The notes beneath the pieces were generated by a model that was not told the origin of the DNA, made no database searches, and saw only the letters and a list, made by a program, of their open reading frames with translations. A program made the translations under genes and the position numbers. Source: Pseudarthrobacter sp. SSS035 (lineage in GTDB: Bacteria; Actinomycetota; Actinomycetes; Actinomycetales; Micrococcaceae). Taken from it: a DNA stretch of 64,000 nt. The stretch is from positions 1,054,001 through 1,118,000 of the forward strand of contig NZ_CP096882.1 in NCBI RefSeq assembly GCF_023273875.1. Direction: 5' to 3'. Within the stretch, counting starts at the first letter, position 1. Each line of letters starts with the position of its first letter. Positions 17,451 to 26,370 of the stretch are shown here, piece after piece.

Positions 17451-18040
17451 TCAGCCGGATCCTCCTGAAGGACCCGCTGGGCGGGAATCGCGCATGAAGC
17501 CCTGTATCTCGCGCGAACGGACACTTGAGGCCCCACCGCTGGAGCGTCGTCCCCTCCCGGAGTGATCATCTCCGCGGCGGTCAGTTTTTTCGGTATTCCG
17601 GGTGCGCATCACGGCGGTCACGCCGGCTGCCAGTCCCAGCAACCCGGCTGCCAAACCGGTCCAGCCCAAGGCGCTGGTGTCAGTGGCGGCGGTGGTCGTT
17701 GCCGAGGCGGCGACCGTCTCCACGGCGGGTGCGGAGCCGTGCCCACGCCCGGCAGCGGTGGTCACGAACGAGGGTGCCGGCTTTTTTGGCGCCTCCTTGC
17801 CCGCGACTTCAGGCTCGTTCCAGTTGACGACAGTCCCGCAATGTGACCGAAACCGTGGTGGTTTTGGCTGTGGGTCCTCATTGGGGACCCGGAAGGTCAG
17901 TTCGGAGAAGCCGCCAGCCTCGGTTGACGCGGAGTCAACGTGAACGTGTGTGCAGACGCGGCATCGGCGCCGAAGACCATCAGGCCGGCGGTCGCTGCAA
18001 CGACGGCAATGCCCTTCAGCGCGGGAATAATAGTGTTCAT
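17451..18040 (-). pseudogene. Decayed YcnI-like (DUF1775) exported protein
   Basis: Remains of a YcnI/DUF1775 protein, a copper-associated exported family usually found next to copC/copD genes. From ATG 18040 the signal peptide (MNTIIPALKG to DAASAH) is intact. The frame is then lost at a GTGTGTG run (17946-17952, a likely 2-bp expansion), and the typical THVHVDSASTEAGGFSELTFRVPNE start of the mature domain continues in another frame. About 90 residues of the domain core are missing between VPNE and the conserved GTVVNWNEPE; TTTVSVTL just before the junction is in yet another frame. The C-terminal membrane anchor (TGLAAGLLGLAAGVTAVM) and basic tail remain. So at least two frameshifts and one deletion are present. 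Confidence 0.75.
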
Positions 18041-18179
18041 GACTATCGCCTTTCGCGGGCACTGCCGGGCGGGGTCGGTGGGCACGAGAGCGGTTCCTTA
18101 TGGGCCCCAGTCGCAGCTTGAGACTAGCGGCGGGTGCATGGGAAAACCTCGATGCTCCACGGCCAGGCTCCCGGCGGCT

Positions 18180-18196
18180 CCTAGGGAATCCCTAGG
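18180..18196. promoter_or_regulatory. 17-bp palindrome (operator candidate) upstream of the FN3 gene
   Basis: CCTAGGGAATCCCTAGG is a perfect inverted repeat around one central base. It lies about 120 bp upstream of a -10 box. A half-site CCTTGGGAA follows at 18225-18233. The same 17-mer occurs at 35538-35554, and related sites occur at 23919, 23964, 26830, 26841 and 32063. Confidence 0.65.
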
Positions 18197-18294
18197 TGCG
18201 TGAGTCGGTAGTGGTTTGACGGTTCCTTGGGAAAAGCCAGTCATCGTGTCCTCAGCCGGGGCTTGCGGTCCTGTTCTGCCGGATAGTGGCCAGC

Positions 18295-18321
18295 GTTTCC
18301 CCAAGGTGGGCTTCCTACGTT
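18295..18321 (+). promoter_or_regulatory. Predicted promoter of the FN3 protein gene
   Basis: Half-site TTTCCCCAAGG ends at 18306, then 9 nt, then -10 box TACGTT (18316-18321). The half-site occupies the -35 position. The same layout is found at 23973, 32094 and, on the minus strand, 36079. The predicted leader is about 45 nt. Confidence 0.55.
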
Positions 18322-18371
18322 GTGATTGTGCGTGAACCCTTGCGCACGCACTCAGGATCAGTGAGGTTGTC

Positions 18372-20657
18372 ATGAAAACTGCACTACACGAACCAGGAGA
18401 GCCGAGATACCGCGTCCAAAGTTATAGAAGGGCCGGGATTATTGGGTCGGTCACCGCCGTACTCTGCGCCACTTCCCTCTTGGCCATCCCCACCGCCAAT
18501 GCGGCCGTCCCGGCGTTTCCGAACAACCTGGTGGTCTTTCCGGATCGGGATTTCGTCACGATTGAGGGCTACCAGGACAGAGTAGGCCAGACCGCCACGG
18601 TGGTGGTCCGCCGCGGAGCCGGAGTGGTCGGTTCCGCGCAGGCCATCGTCGCGGCGGGAGACGTGGCCTTTGAAATCAACCACCCCGGCGGAGTCTGCTG
18701 GGGCGCCGGGGCGGGTCCGAAGGTCACCCCCGACATTCAGCCCGGTGACTCCGTGTCCATCAACTTCGACGGCAAGGAGGCAGGAACCACCACCGTCCAG
18801 GACACCTACGTCAATGACGCCTCTATCCGGAACGGCAACACCGTCACCGTGAAAGGTCATGTCGCGGCGGGAGTCAACACGGACCAGATGGAACAACGTA
18901 TTGTCGAGCCCGCCCTTAAGGACACCGCTGTAGGGCGCCGCGACGTCCGTGCAGCCCCCGGACCGCAGACAGCGGAAGTCGGCTACCGGTCCAGCCTTGA
19001 ATTTGGTCTCGACGGCCCTAACACCTTCACCGCCACCTACGTCTTCGACGAAACCGCCGCCGCAGAGCTTGCGGCCAACGCAGGCGGTGCGCGCGCCATG
19101 GCCTGGCAAGAGCAGGATGTGGACGGCAACCGGCAGGGCCTGACCATTGCCGAGTACGGCGAGCTTGGCGGTCCCGGAATGGGCGGCTGCCCGAACGGGC
19201 CCCTGAATTCGGGCCCGGCCGGGCCAACGGACGTAAAAGCGGCCAAAGTCAACGGCGAACTCAAGGTGAACTGGACGCCCGCCCAGGCCATCCCCGGAAC
19301 GCCGGCCATCACCGGCTACCGTGTGTCGGCAGTCGCCAAGACCGGGTCCGGAAACGAGCGGGCCGAATCCGGCGTGCGCATCAGCGATCAGACGGCCTCC
19401 AGCACCACCATTAGGGGTTTGGCAGCGGGACAAGAATATGACGTCTACGTGGCGTCCGTCAGCGGCGTCGGTGAGACGTACCCGGCCATCCATGCCATCC
19501 CGGAAACGGACACCACCTCCCCGTCGGTGACGGCCTCGCCCAACGGCGGAACCTTCTCCACCGCTCAGGAGCTGACGCTGAAAGCCAGCGAACAGGGCAG
19601 CGACATCTACTACACCCTAGATGGAACAGACCCCGTTTCCGGTGGCGTCAGCGTCCCCGGCTCAACCCTATACACCGGGCCGATAAACGTCGCCCAAAAC
19701 AGCACCTTCACGTTCGCCGCCGTCGATCCCTCGGGCAACGCCTCCGCGAACGGCACCGTCGAATTCAAGATCACCAACGATCCTGTACCGGCCGCCCCGA
19801 CCATCACCGGCGTGCCGAAGGCAGGCATGGGAACGGCGGAAGTGTCCTGGACAAAGCCCGACGCCGGAGCGGCGGGACTCACCATCAGCGGCTACACGGT
19901 CCAGGCCTACACCGCTGGCAATACGCTGTTTGGTAATCCCAAGACAGTGGGCGGGGACGTCACCACCCTGGTCTACGACGGGCTGAACGGCGACACTGAA
20001 TACTGGTTCACTGTGAGTGCCACCAACATCAACGGTGCCGGACCCGAATCAGAGAAGAGCGCTCCCGTCACCGTCCAGGGTGCCGTTGTCGCGATTGCCG
20101 GACCGGATCAGACCATCGCCCGGAAAGCTACGGCCACCGTGGTCAGTCTGGACGGCACTGGATCCACGACGGCCGGTGCCACGTACACGTGGGAGCAGAT
20201 CCTGACCGGACCCACAGATCCGGACACGGTCACACTCAACGCGTACACCTCGCTGACGCCAACCTTCGGCCTGCCGGTCTACAAAAACTCAATGACCAAC
20301 AACCCGCTCACCTTCAAGCTGACGGTCAAAGTCGGCACGACGGAACGGTCGGACGAGGTCAAGGTGACACCCGTTCCGGACAGGGTCACCATCGCCCAGG
20401 CGCAATGGAAGAGCGGTGATTTGAGGATTGGCGGCACCAGCAGCGTCGTCGGCGGCATCGTCACAATCCGCGTTGGCGGTCCTACCGGTAGGGTACTGGG
20501 CCAAGTAAACGTCACGGCGGCAGCCGCCCCAGAGACCGGCGGCGTGTACAGCCTCCGGCTGCGCAATGCCGCCGCCGGCACGGCCAACCCCGGCACTGTC
20601 TGGATCGAATCCACCGTAGGAGGCACTGCCGGACCGGTATCTGTGGTGAATAAATAA
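18372..20657 (+). CDS. Secreted FN3/chitobiase-C-type multidomain protein
   Basis: Exported protein of 761 residues with no recognised enzyme domain. A long signal peptide ends near residue 44 (TNAA). Residues 45-280 are unassigned but contain repeated TVTVKGHV/VNVT-like beta segments and two Cys. A fibronectin type III domain follows at about 281-378, then a chitobiase/hexosaminidase C-terminal-type beta domain at about 380-470 (SPSVTASPNGGTF, DIYYTLDGTDP), a second FN3 at about 472-565 (PTITGVPKAGMGTAEVSWTKP, YWFTVSATNINGAGP), a PKD/REJ-like domain with GPDQTIARK, and a final beta domain. No anchor is visible. The domain set suggests polysaccharide or matrix contact. It is preceded by palindromes shared with other genes in the region. 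Confidence 0.75.
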   Translation: MKTALHEPGEPRYRVQSYRRAGIIGSVTAVLCATSLLAIPTANAAVPAFPNNLVVFPDRDFVTIEGYQDRVGQTATVVVRRGAGVVGSAQAIVAAGDVAFEINHPGGVCWGAGAGPKVTPDIQPGDSVSINFDGKEAGTTTVQDTYVNDASIRNGNTVTVKGHVAAGVNTDQMEQRIVEPALKDTAVGRRDVRAAPGPQTAEVGYRSSLEFGLDGPNTFTATYVFDETAAAELAANAGGARAMAWQEQDVDGNRQGLTIAEYGELGGPGMGGCPNGPLNSGPAGPTDVKAAKVNGELKVNWTPAQAIPGTPAITGYRVSAVAKTGSGNERAESGVRISDQTASSTTIRGLAAGQEYDVYVASVSGVGETYPAIHAIPETDTTSPSVTASPNGGTFSTAQELTLKASEQGSDIYYTLDGTDPVSGGVSVPGSTLYTGPINVAQNSTFTFAAVDPSGNASANGTVEFKITNDPVPAAPTITGVPKAGMGTAEVSWTKPDAGAAGLTISGYTVQAYTAGNTLFGNPKTVGGDVTTLVYDGLNGDTEYWFTVSATNINGAGPESEKSAPVTVQGAVVAIAGPDQTIARKATATVVSLDGTGSTTAGATYTWEQILTGPTDPDTVTLNAYTSLTPTFGLPVYKNSMTNNPLTFKLTVKVGTTERSDEVKVTPVPDRVTIAQAQWKSGDLRIGGTSSVVGGIVTIRVGGPTGRVLGQVNVTAAAAPETGGVYSLRLRNAAAGTANPGTVWIESTVGGTAGPVSVVNK

Positions 20658-20677
20658 CCAGGAGGCTTTCACCACCA

Positions 20678-20719
20678 CGGCCCGGTGGCTCCCGGTAAGT
20701 TCCGGAAGCCACCGGGCCG
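20678..20719 (+). terminator. Stem-loop after the FN3 gene
   Basis: 13-bp arms (20678-20690 and 20707-20719) with a 16-nt loop, 20 bp past the stop. There is no U tract. The rest of 20720-20922 shows no gene or motif that I recognise. Confidence 0.55.
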
Positions 20720-20922
20720 CGGTGCGTTCCGCTACTTCGTGCGGTTGTCTGCGCTGACCAGCCTGCGCAGCACATACCTGTCCTTCATATTTACGTACCG
20801 GGGGTACGGGGCAGCACGCGATGGCCTTCGCTGTTCAGATCAGGCCGCTTCTTCGTAGTAATGCCAACGAGCAGCCCATGCTGTCCTCGCCCAACGCAGC
20901 AGCCCCGTGGTTTGAATAAGGC

Positions 20923-22335
20923 TCAGGTAGCCGTGGGTACGGCCAAGTCTTGCCTCGAGGACATGGCAGGACGCCTGCCGGCGAAGCGGCCGGGAGGCGG
21001 GGCCACACCGAACGTCGCGGTCACGGAGGTTCCGGCCCCCGGGGCGGAGCGGACTTCAAAGGCGCCGCCGGCCTGCCGAATTGTGTCCCCAAGGATCCTC
21101 AGGCCAAGGTGGCCTTCCGCACGTGGCTCGCTCGGGTTGAAGCCGATGCCGTCATCGGAAACTGTGATCTGGGTGCGCTGGCCGGCCTGCCGGATCCGGA
21201 TTCCAACGGATTGCGCCGAGGAATGCTTGCTGATATTTACCAGGGCTTCACGCGCCACACGATAAAGCAGAACGGCCCGGTCCCGGTCCAGCACGAGCTT
21301 GTCCGGGATCTCAACAGTCAAGCCTATGCCGCGCTCCACCAGGGGCGCCTCCAGCCTCATGAGGGAAGCCTTGAGCCCGAGCTCCTCGAGGTCGGGCGGA
21401 TAGAGTTCACTGGTCATTGCCCGCAGGGTGCGGATGTTGTTCTGGAGCATCGTCCGGGCATTCGTAAATACATGTTGTAGCGCCGGTGGGCCGCGGCGTT
21501 CCTCCGATTCCAAGGCATACGCAAGCCCGGACAAGTCCTGGATCACCTCGTCGTGGAGTTCGCTGGCGATATGTCGGCGCTCCTGGTCTGATGCCTCTAT
21601 CGCACACCGCAGCAATGCGTTGCGGGCCGCCTGATGGTCCTGGATCCTCCTTACCAGGCGGACGGCCGGAATGAGTTGCGCCAGCTGAAGAACGGCCAAC
21701 GCCAACACCATTGGCGGGATCATGCCCATGAGGACTACGTGCTGTTCACGGCGCACCCCGTCGCCGGAAGAGTACGTTTCGAAGATCATCGCCGCTCCGC
21801 TCTGGGACGCGGAGCGGACGTAGACCTCCACGAGTTCGCCGGAGTTCGCCTCAAACTCATTTTCTTCGGCCGTCTGGGTTTCAAAGGTTGCCGTCGCTGG
21901 CCCGCCGTTAAGGAGCAGGCGTGCCCATTCCTCCTGTTCGAAATCCTGCCCGATGAGCGTCGCGACATCCGAGTAGACCACCCGGCCGCGGTCGTCCCAT
22001 ACTTTGATCCTCGTCACGCCGCTCTCCGCCAGCCAAGGCTCCAGCCGCTGATCGAGCAGTTCCAGCGCAGCGGGTTCGCGGGCAAGGAGCTGGCCTGTTA
22101 TCAACGGCCCGACGACGTTGTCGGCCAAACGCTGGGTGATGTCCCGTGCATTTGCCAAGGCATGCCGTTCCGCTTCGGCCCAAATCCAGAGGACAACGGG
22201 AGTGGCCACCAGGACGAGAGCCACTAGACCGGCCGTGAGAAAACGTGCCACAGCATCCCTGACCTCACGCCGCTCAGCGGCGTCACGGCCCATGTTGGCG
22301 GTGCGGGTGGCCTCCCTCGTGTGAAATCTGCGCAT
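20923..22335 (-). CDS. NarL-type sensor histidine kinase (HisKA_3)
   Basis: Membrane sensor kinase of 470 residues. The first membrane segment is about residues 32-53 (FLTAGLVALVLVATPVVLWIW), an extracytoplasmic sensor loop spans about 54-200, and the second segment is about 202-222. The HisKA_3 domain has the phospho-acceptor His261 in RRHIASELHDEVIQDL, and the HATPase domain has VAREALVNISKHS, SDDGIGF and GHLGLRILGD. Such kinases normally pair with LuxR-type regulators, but the gene starts 2 nt after a SARP-type regulator with a C-terminal receiver, which is its probable partner. The signal is unknown. Confidence 0.88.
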   Translation of the reverse strand: MRRFHTREATRTANMGRDAAERREVRDAVARFLTAGLVALVLVATPVVLWIWAEAERHALANARDITQRLADNVVGPLITGQLLAREPAALELLDQRLEPWLAESGVTRIKVWDDRGRVVYSDVATLIGQDFEQEEWARLLLNGGPATATFETQTAEENEFEANSGELVEVYVRSASQSGAAMIFETYSSGDGVRREQHVVLMGMIPPMVLALAVLQLAQLIPAVRLVRRIQDHQAARNALLRCAIEASDQERRHIASELHDEVIQDLSGLAYALESEERRGPPALQHVFTNARTMLQNNIRTLRAMTSELYPPDLEELGLKASLMRLEAPLVERGIGLTVEIPDKLVLDRDRAVLLYRVAREALVNISKHSSAQSVGIRIRQAGQRTQITVSDDGIGFNPSEPRAEGHLGLRILGDTIRQAGGAFEVRSAPGAGTSVTATFGVAPPPGRFAGRRPAMSSRQDLAVPTAT

Positions 22336-22337
22336 TG

Positions 22338-23780
22338 TCAGTAAGCCTGGTCACTTCCCGAAGGCTCCGGCGCAGAAGCGGCGGCGCCCCACCTCGCCAC
22401 CAGGGAAGGATTAACGATCATGCCGCCTGCATGGGCGTGCCTCAGGGTGTCCAACATGACTCCCAGGGCGCCGTCTTTCGGAAGGAATCCGCAGATACCC
22501 AGGCGGGCGGCCTCACGCAGAGCTTCCTGCGACGGATTACCCGTCAGCATGACGATCCGGGTGTCCGGTGCTTCAGAAAGGATGCGCTCGGCAGCCTTGA
22601 GCCCGGAGCCGTCAGGAAGATACAGATCCATAATGACGACGTCGGGCCGGAGGTCCCGGTGCATCGTCACGGCGGATGCCACCGACTTCGCGGCTCCTAC
22701 ACTTTTCAGGTCGGGTTCGCGGTCCAGCGCCCCAGCCAACAGGTCGGAAAACGTCGTGTGGTCATCAACGATCAAGATTCGCAGGCGTTCCGTTTCCTGT
22801 TTGGTCACCGTAGCAATGGGACGGTGCTCCGTGGCCACGTGGATGGGACCAAGGGCGTCTTCTGGCGCGGAAATTGCCGCTGTGCTCCTCAGGAGCCTGG
22901 CCTGTGCCTCTCTCAGCGCCGGACCCGGGACGCAGCCCAAGTCCTGGTCAATGATCCTGCGGCAGCGGTCAAAAGCCCGCAGGGCTTCCGTGTTCTCCCC
23001 ATTCTGCTCCAGCCCAAGGACCAAGGCCGTCCATGCCCGTTCGTTGAGGGGATCTTCCTTCGCCGCCGCACCGCCCAAGGCAATTGCCATGCCTACTTCG
23101 CCCACGGAGAGCGCGGTTTCCGCGGCAACCACGCGGGTAAGGCCCACGCGCGCTGCGTGTGCGGCCCGCTCCTCCTCTGCCCAGGCAGGCAGCAACTCGT
23201 CCCCGAGCAGCGGAGCGGAAGCCAGGTCAAGTGCCTCGGTCAGCAGTGCCAGCGCCGCACGGGGCTCGGCGTGGCTGGCCTCCTTAGTCAACGTTTCGAA
23301 CCGGTCCAGATCCAGATCCACCAGTGACCGGTCTATGGCATAGCCGCCAGTGACCGTTCGGAGGGGGCCTGTCCGCCCGGTGCCGGCCTGCAGGTGGCGT
23401 CGCAGGACGCTCACATAACTCTCAAGGGTAGGCAGGGCAACGGCCGGATGATTGCCACCCCATAGCAAATCCATGATTCGGGTCTTGGACACTGCCGAGC
23501 CAAAATTCATCAGAAGAATTTCGAGCACCTGTCGGGGTTTGGGTCCGCCAAGGTCGTTGGCGCTTAGCTGTAAGTTGCCGCGGCGAATCGTCAACGGGCC
23601 AAAAACCGAAATCTGAAGCACCGGCGTTTGCGGTGACGCTCCAGGAAGGAGACCTGCCTGGCCTCTGTTATTTGGCAGTTCCAAGGTAATCACGAAGGCA
23701 TCCCCCAAGTAGTCCGGTGCTGCGTGGTTCTCATTGAACTGGTGGGCAAACACGCGAACAACAGTGCTGAGTACTCGCAT
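22338..23780 (-). CDS. SARP-type (wHTH-BTAD) regulator fused to a C-terminal receiver domain
   Basis: 480-residue regulator with an unusual order of domains. An OmpR-like winged helix lies at about 55-150 (LQISVFGPLTIRRG, KPRQVLEILLMNFGSAVSKTRIMDLLWG, TVTGGYAID), a BTAD helical-repeat domain at about 155-300 (ALALLTEALDLASAPLLGDE, NERAWTALVLGLEQNGENTEALRAFDRCRRII), and a complete receiver at about 333-450 with Asp339/Asp340, phospho-acceptor Asp385 in VVIMDLYLPDGSG, Thr413 and Lys435. No LuxR helix-turn-helix follows the receiver. The ATG at 23780 lacks a clear ribosome site; a GTG near residue 30 with GGGGGA before it is an alternative. It forms an operon with the following kinase and is the candidate regulator of the shared palindromes. 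Confidence 0.85.
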   Translation of the reverse strand: MRVLSTVVRVFAHQFNENHAAPDYLGDAFVITLELPNNRGQAGLLPGASPQTPVLQISVFGPLTIRRGNLQLSANDLGGPKPRQVLEILLMNFGSAVSKTRIMDLLWGGNHPAVALPTLESYVSVLRRHLQAGTGRTGPLRTVTGGYAIDRSLVDLDLDRFETLTKEASHAEPRAALALLTEALDLASAPLLGDELLPAWAEEERAAHAARVGLTRVVAAETALSVGEVGMAIALGGAAAKEDPLNERAWTALVLGLEQNGENTEALRAFDRCRRIIDQDLGCVPGPALREAQARLLRSTAAISAPEDALGPIHVATEHRPIATVTKQETERLRILIVDDHTTFSDLLAGALDREPDLKSVGAAKSVASAVTMHRDLRPDVVIMDLYLPDGSGLKAAERILSEAPDTRIVMLTGNPSQEALREAARLGICGFLPKDGALGVMLDTLRHAHAGGMIVNPSLVARWGAAASAPEPSGSDQAY

Positions 23781-23918
23781 GTTGAATCGTCAACACTTGG
23801 TACTGCGGGCCCCTACGCAGAACCCAGCCAGAGGAAACCCAACAATGCCGTTGGGAGAAGCCACCTGCGAGAAGCGTTCGCGCTGGTGAACCCATAGATT
23901 CACCATCAGTTTCCAACT

Positions 23919-23935
23919 GTTGGGAATACCTTAGG
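23919..23935. promoter_or_regulatory. Palindrome variant between the two regulator operons
   Basis: GTTGGGAATACCTTAGG keeps the 6-5-6 layout of the 17-bp palindrome. It is about 140 bp upstream of the SARP-receiver gene (minus strand) and 45 bp from the next site, so it could control either divergent operon. Confidence 0.45.
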
Positions 23936-23963
23936 TAGCGCGGCGCGGGAGGACTCGCCGTCG

Positions 23964-23996
23964 CCTAAGGATTCCCCAAGGCGGTCCCCCTAATTT
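23964..23996 (+). promoter_or_regulatory. Operator and predicted promoter of the second kinase gene
   Basis: CCTAAGGATTCCCCAAGG (23964-23981) is an 18-bp version of the palindrome. CCCCAAGG is followed by 9 nt and then TAATTT (23991-23996), the same spacing as at 18301, 32097 and 36079(-). Confidence 0.55.
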
Positions 23997-24067
23997 TGTG
24001 TAAAACAAGGCACAGCAGCGGTTTGTGACCTGCTCTGGTGCAGGCAACCAATGTGACGGGGAACCAG

Positions 24068-25597
24068 ATGAAACCGCGGTCCGCATTCACCCAAAAAGTT
24101 TCCGCCGCGCTACACACCAAGTTGGTGAGCGAGGGCTGGCACGGCGTTCGGGCGGAACTGCGCACTGTCCGCTTTCGAGTGCTGGCCACGGTCCTGGCTT
24201 TCTTGGCGGCCGGCCTGTTGGTCACCGGCATCACCACGCTCGCCCTTGACCTGCGCAACCTCAACAGTAGCGTCAGCGAGGAACTCCTGCTTCAGTCCGG
24301 ACGGCTCCGGAACATCGTGGAGCAAGGTGTTCCGGGCGGAGGGTCCTATACCTCCCTTGACGGGCTGTTCACCGTCTTCCTTCAGGGCGACGCGCCGGGC
24401 AGGTACGAATCGGTGATGGCCACGGTCAAGGGCGGTAACACCTTCCTGCCTGCCGGCGAGCAGCCAAGCAATCTCGCTACGCCCCAATTGCTCGAAACAG
24501 CGCGCGCCGAGCACGTTGAGAACCGAACAGTCTTCCATGACATGACGCTTGACGGGCTGACGGTGCGCCTGGCCATCACGTCCGTATCGCTGGAAGACGG
24601 AAACGACAGCGGGATCTTGGTGGCAGCGAACGAAATCGGCCGGCAGCGGGAGCAGATGATAGCGTCCTTCGGCACCTTCGGAGTGGCTTCGCTGGCCACG
24701 CTGCTGCTGGCGGGAGCCGTGGGTTTCGCGGTGACGGGCCGGCTGTTTGTTCCGGTCCGGCGCCTTCGTCAGGCCACCGAATCCATCACCTTCGAGGACC
24801 TGAGCAGCCGCGTTCTCGTCCCGCCCGGCGACGACGACGTTTCGCAGCTGGCAACAGACTTCAACCGCATGCTGGACAGGCTGGAAACGGGCATCGCGGA
24901 CCAGCGTCAGTTTGTGGACGACGCCAGCCATGAACTAAGGACACCCCTGACTATCATCGGCGGCCATCTCCAATTGCTCCAGGCAGGAGACCCGCAGGAG
25001 GTCAGCGAGACCCAAGTCCTGCTCCTGGAGGAACTGGACCGGATGCAGTCTCTGGTGGATGAGCTCCTGTTGCTGGCAAAAAGTGGCCGCCCGGACTTCA
25101 TCCGGTTGGACTGGATCGACGCCGACTCCTTCCTTGAAGCGGCCATGGACAGGATCAAGGTCCTGGCTGACCGCCGGTGGCAGATCGACAAGATGCCCGG
25201 CGGGCGGTTTCGTGCGGACCGCAACCGCCTCACCCAGGCGGTGGAACAGCTGGCGGTTAATGCAGTGCAGTCCACGCGGCGGCATGACGTCATTTCCCTT
25301 GGCGCAGCCTGGACCGGGACTCCGGGAGGCACGGCGCCGCCCGGACATCACGAACATTCGGGGGCCGGCGTCGAGATCTGGGTGGCTGACTCCGGTTGTG
25401 GCATCAGCACTGCGGACCAGGAACGGATCTTCGACCGTTTTGCCCGAGCCGGGGTATCACGGGGCAAAGAAGGATCGGGCCTGGGGCTGCCGATCGTCAA
25501 GGCCATAGCCGAAGCACACAGTGGAACGCTTCGGGTGACGTCGCGGGTCAATGAAGGCAGCCGGTTTGTGCTCTCACTGCCGGGAGGAACCACATGA
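24068..25597 (+). CDS. HAMP-type sensor histidine kinase
   Basis: Membrane kinase of 509 residues. I place the start at ATG 24068 (MKPRSAFTQK), because GGGGA lies about 8 nt upstream. The membrane segments are at about 36-58 (VLATVLAFLAAGLLVTGITTLAL) and 197-222, with an extracytoplasmic sensor between them. A HAMP domain follows (VPVRRLRQATESITFEDLSSRVLV), then HisKA with His288 in VDDASHELRTPLTIIGGHL, and HATPase with QLAVNAVQSTRRHD, DSGCGIST and GSGLGLPIVKAI. The stop overlaps the start of the regulator gene by 4 nt. The signal is unknown. The promoter carries the shared palindrome, so this system may be downstream of the SARP-receiver regulator. Confidence 0.9.
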   Translation: MKPRSAFTQKVSAALHTKLVSEGWHGVRAELRTVRFRVLATVLAFLAAGLLVTGITTLALDLRNLNSSVSEELLLQSGRLRNIVEQGVPGGGSYTSLDGLFTVFLQGDAPGRYESVMATVKGGNTFLPAGEQPSNLATPQLLETARAEHVENRTVFHDMTLDGLTVRLAITSVSLEDGNDSGILVAANEIGRQREQMIASFGTFGVASLATLLLAGAVGFAVTGRLFVPVRRLRQATESITFEDLSSRVLVPPGDDDVSQLATDFNRMLDRLETGIADQRQFVDDASHELRTPLTIIGGHLQLLQAGDPQEVSETQVLLLEELDRMQSLVDELLLLAKSGRPDFIRLDWIDADSFLEAAMDRIKVLADRRWQIDKMPGGRFRADRNRLTQAVEQLAVNAVQSTRRHDVISLGAAWTGTPGGTAPPGHHEHSGAGVEIWVADSGCGISTADQERIFDRFARAGVSRGKEGSGLGLPIVKAIAEAHSGTLRVTSRVNEGSRFVLSLPGGTT

Positions 25598-26292
25598 CAC
25601 GGATACTGATCGCCGACGACGAACCACGGATCGCGAGCTTCATCGCCAAAGGGCTCACGGCGGCTGGGTTCACCACCTCGTCGGTGGAGGACGGCATCCG
25701 GGCGCTGGACTACGGCAGCTCCGGGGAGTTCGACCTGCTCATTCTGGACATCGGCATGCCCAGGATGGATGGCTTCGCTGTCCTTTCGGCGTTGCGTGCC
25801 ATGCACTGCACGGTTCCGGTGATCGTCCTGACAGCCAAGGATTCCCTGCAGGACACGCTGGCTGCGCTCAACGGCGGCGCGGACGATTACATGACCAAAC
25901 CCTTCCGATTCGAGGAGCTGCTCTCACGGATCCGCCTGCGGCTGCGTGACACCCCTGGGTTCCAGGGGGCACCAGTGCCCACAAGCGGCGACGTCACCTT
26001 GGATGTCGATCTTCGCAGCGCCAAGGTCCGTGGCCGGACCGTGCCGTTGTCCGCCCGGGAATTCGCCATGGCCCGGGCGTTCATGGAGAACGAGGGCAGG
26101 CTGCTCACCCGGGAACAGCTGCTGAGCCGGGTGTGGGGTTACGACTTTGACGGGTCCTCCAATGTGGTGGACGTCTACGTGGGGTATCTGCGCAACAAGC
26201 TTGGCCCGGAAAGATTTCTGGCTGTCCGGGGCGCCGGCTACCGCTTTGTAGCCGTCCCTGCTGCCGCGCCCCAACCCTCATCCGGTGCATGA
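25594..26292 (+). CDS. OmpR-family response regulator
   Basis: Response regulator of 232 residues. The receiver domain shows the acidic pair in IADDEPR, phospho-acceptor Asp52 in LLILDIGMPRMDG, Thr in VLTAKDS and Lys in TKPFRFEELL. The C-terminal winged helix has SAREFAMARAFMENEGRLLTREQLLSRVWGYDF, SNVVDVYVGYLRNKLG and VRGAGYRFV. It is coupled by an ATGA overlap to the preceding kinase. Three 11-bp TCTCA repeats begin 7 bp after its stop and precede a small secreted protein gene, a likely target. Confidence 0.92.
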   Translation: MTRILIADDEPRIASFIAKGLTAAGFTTSSVEDGIRALDYGSSGEFDLLILDIGMPRMDGFAVLSALRAMHCTVPVIVLTAKDSLQDTLAALNGGADDYMTKPFRFEELLSRIRLRLRDTPGFQGAPVPTSGDVTLDVDLRSAKVRGRTVPLSAREFAMARAFMENEGRLLTREQLLSRVWGYDFDGSSNVVDVYVGYLRNKLGPERFLAVRGAGYRFVAVPAAAPQPSSGA

Positions 26293-26298
26293 GAGCTC

Positions 26299-26331
26299 TC
26301 TCATAAAAGTCTCAACCCCCTCTCACCGTGG
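26299..26331 (+). promoter_or_regulatory. Three tandem 11-bp TCTCA repeats (response-regulator site)
   Basis: TCTCATAAAAG, TCTCAACCCCC and TCTCACCGTGG follow each other without gaps at exact 11-bp spacing, as expected for an OmpR/PhoB-type regulator binding one face of the helix. They lie 40 bp upstream of the small secreted protein gene and directly downstream of the regulator gene. Confidence 0.6.
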
Positions 26332-26370
26332 CCCGGCAGAGTGGAAGCACAACCAAGAAAAGGCGAACCG

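Noticed and set aside
17525..17943. Overlapping plus-strand ORFs of about 100 codons
   Set aside because: They lie opposite the decayed ycnI-like gene and show only the low-complexity composition of its complement.
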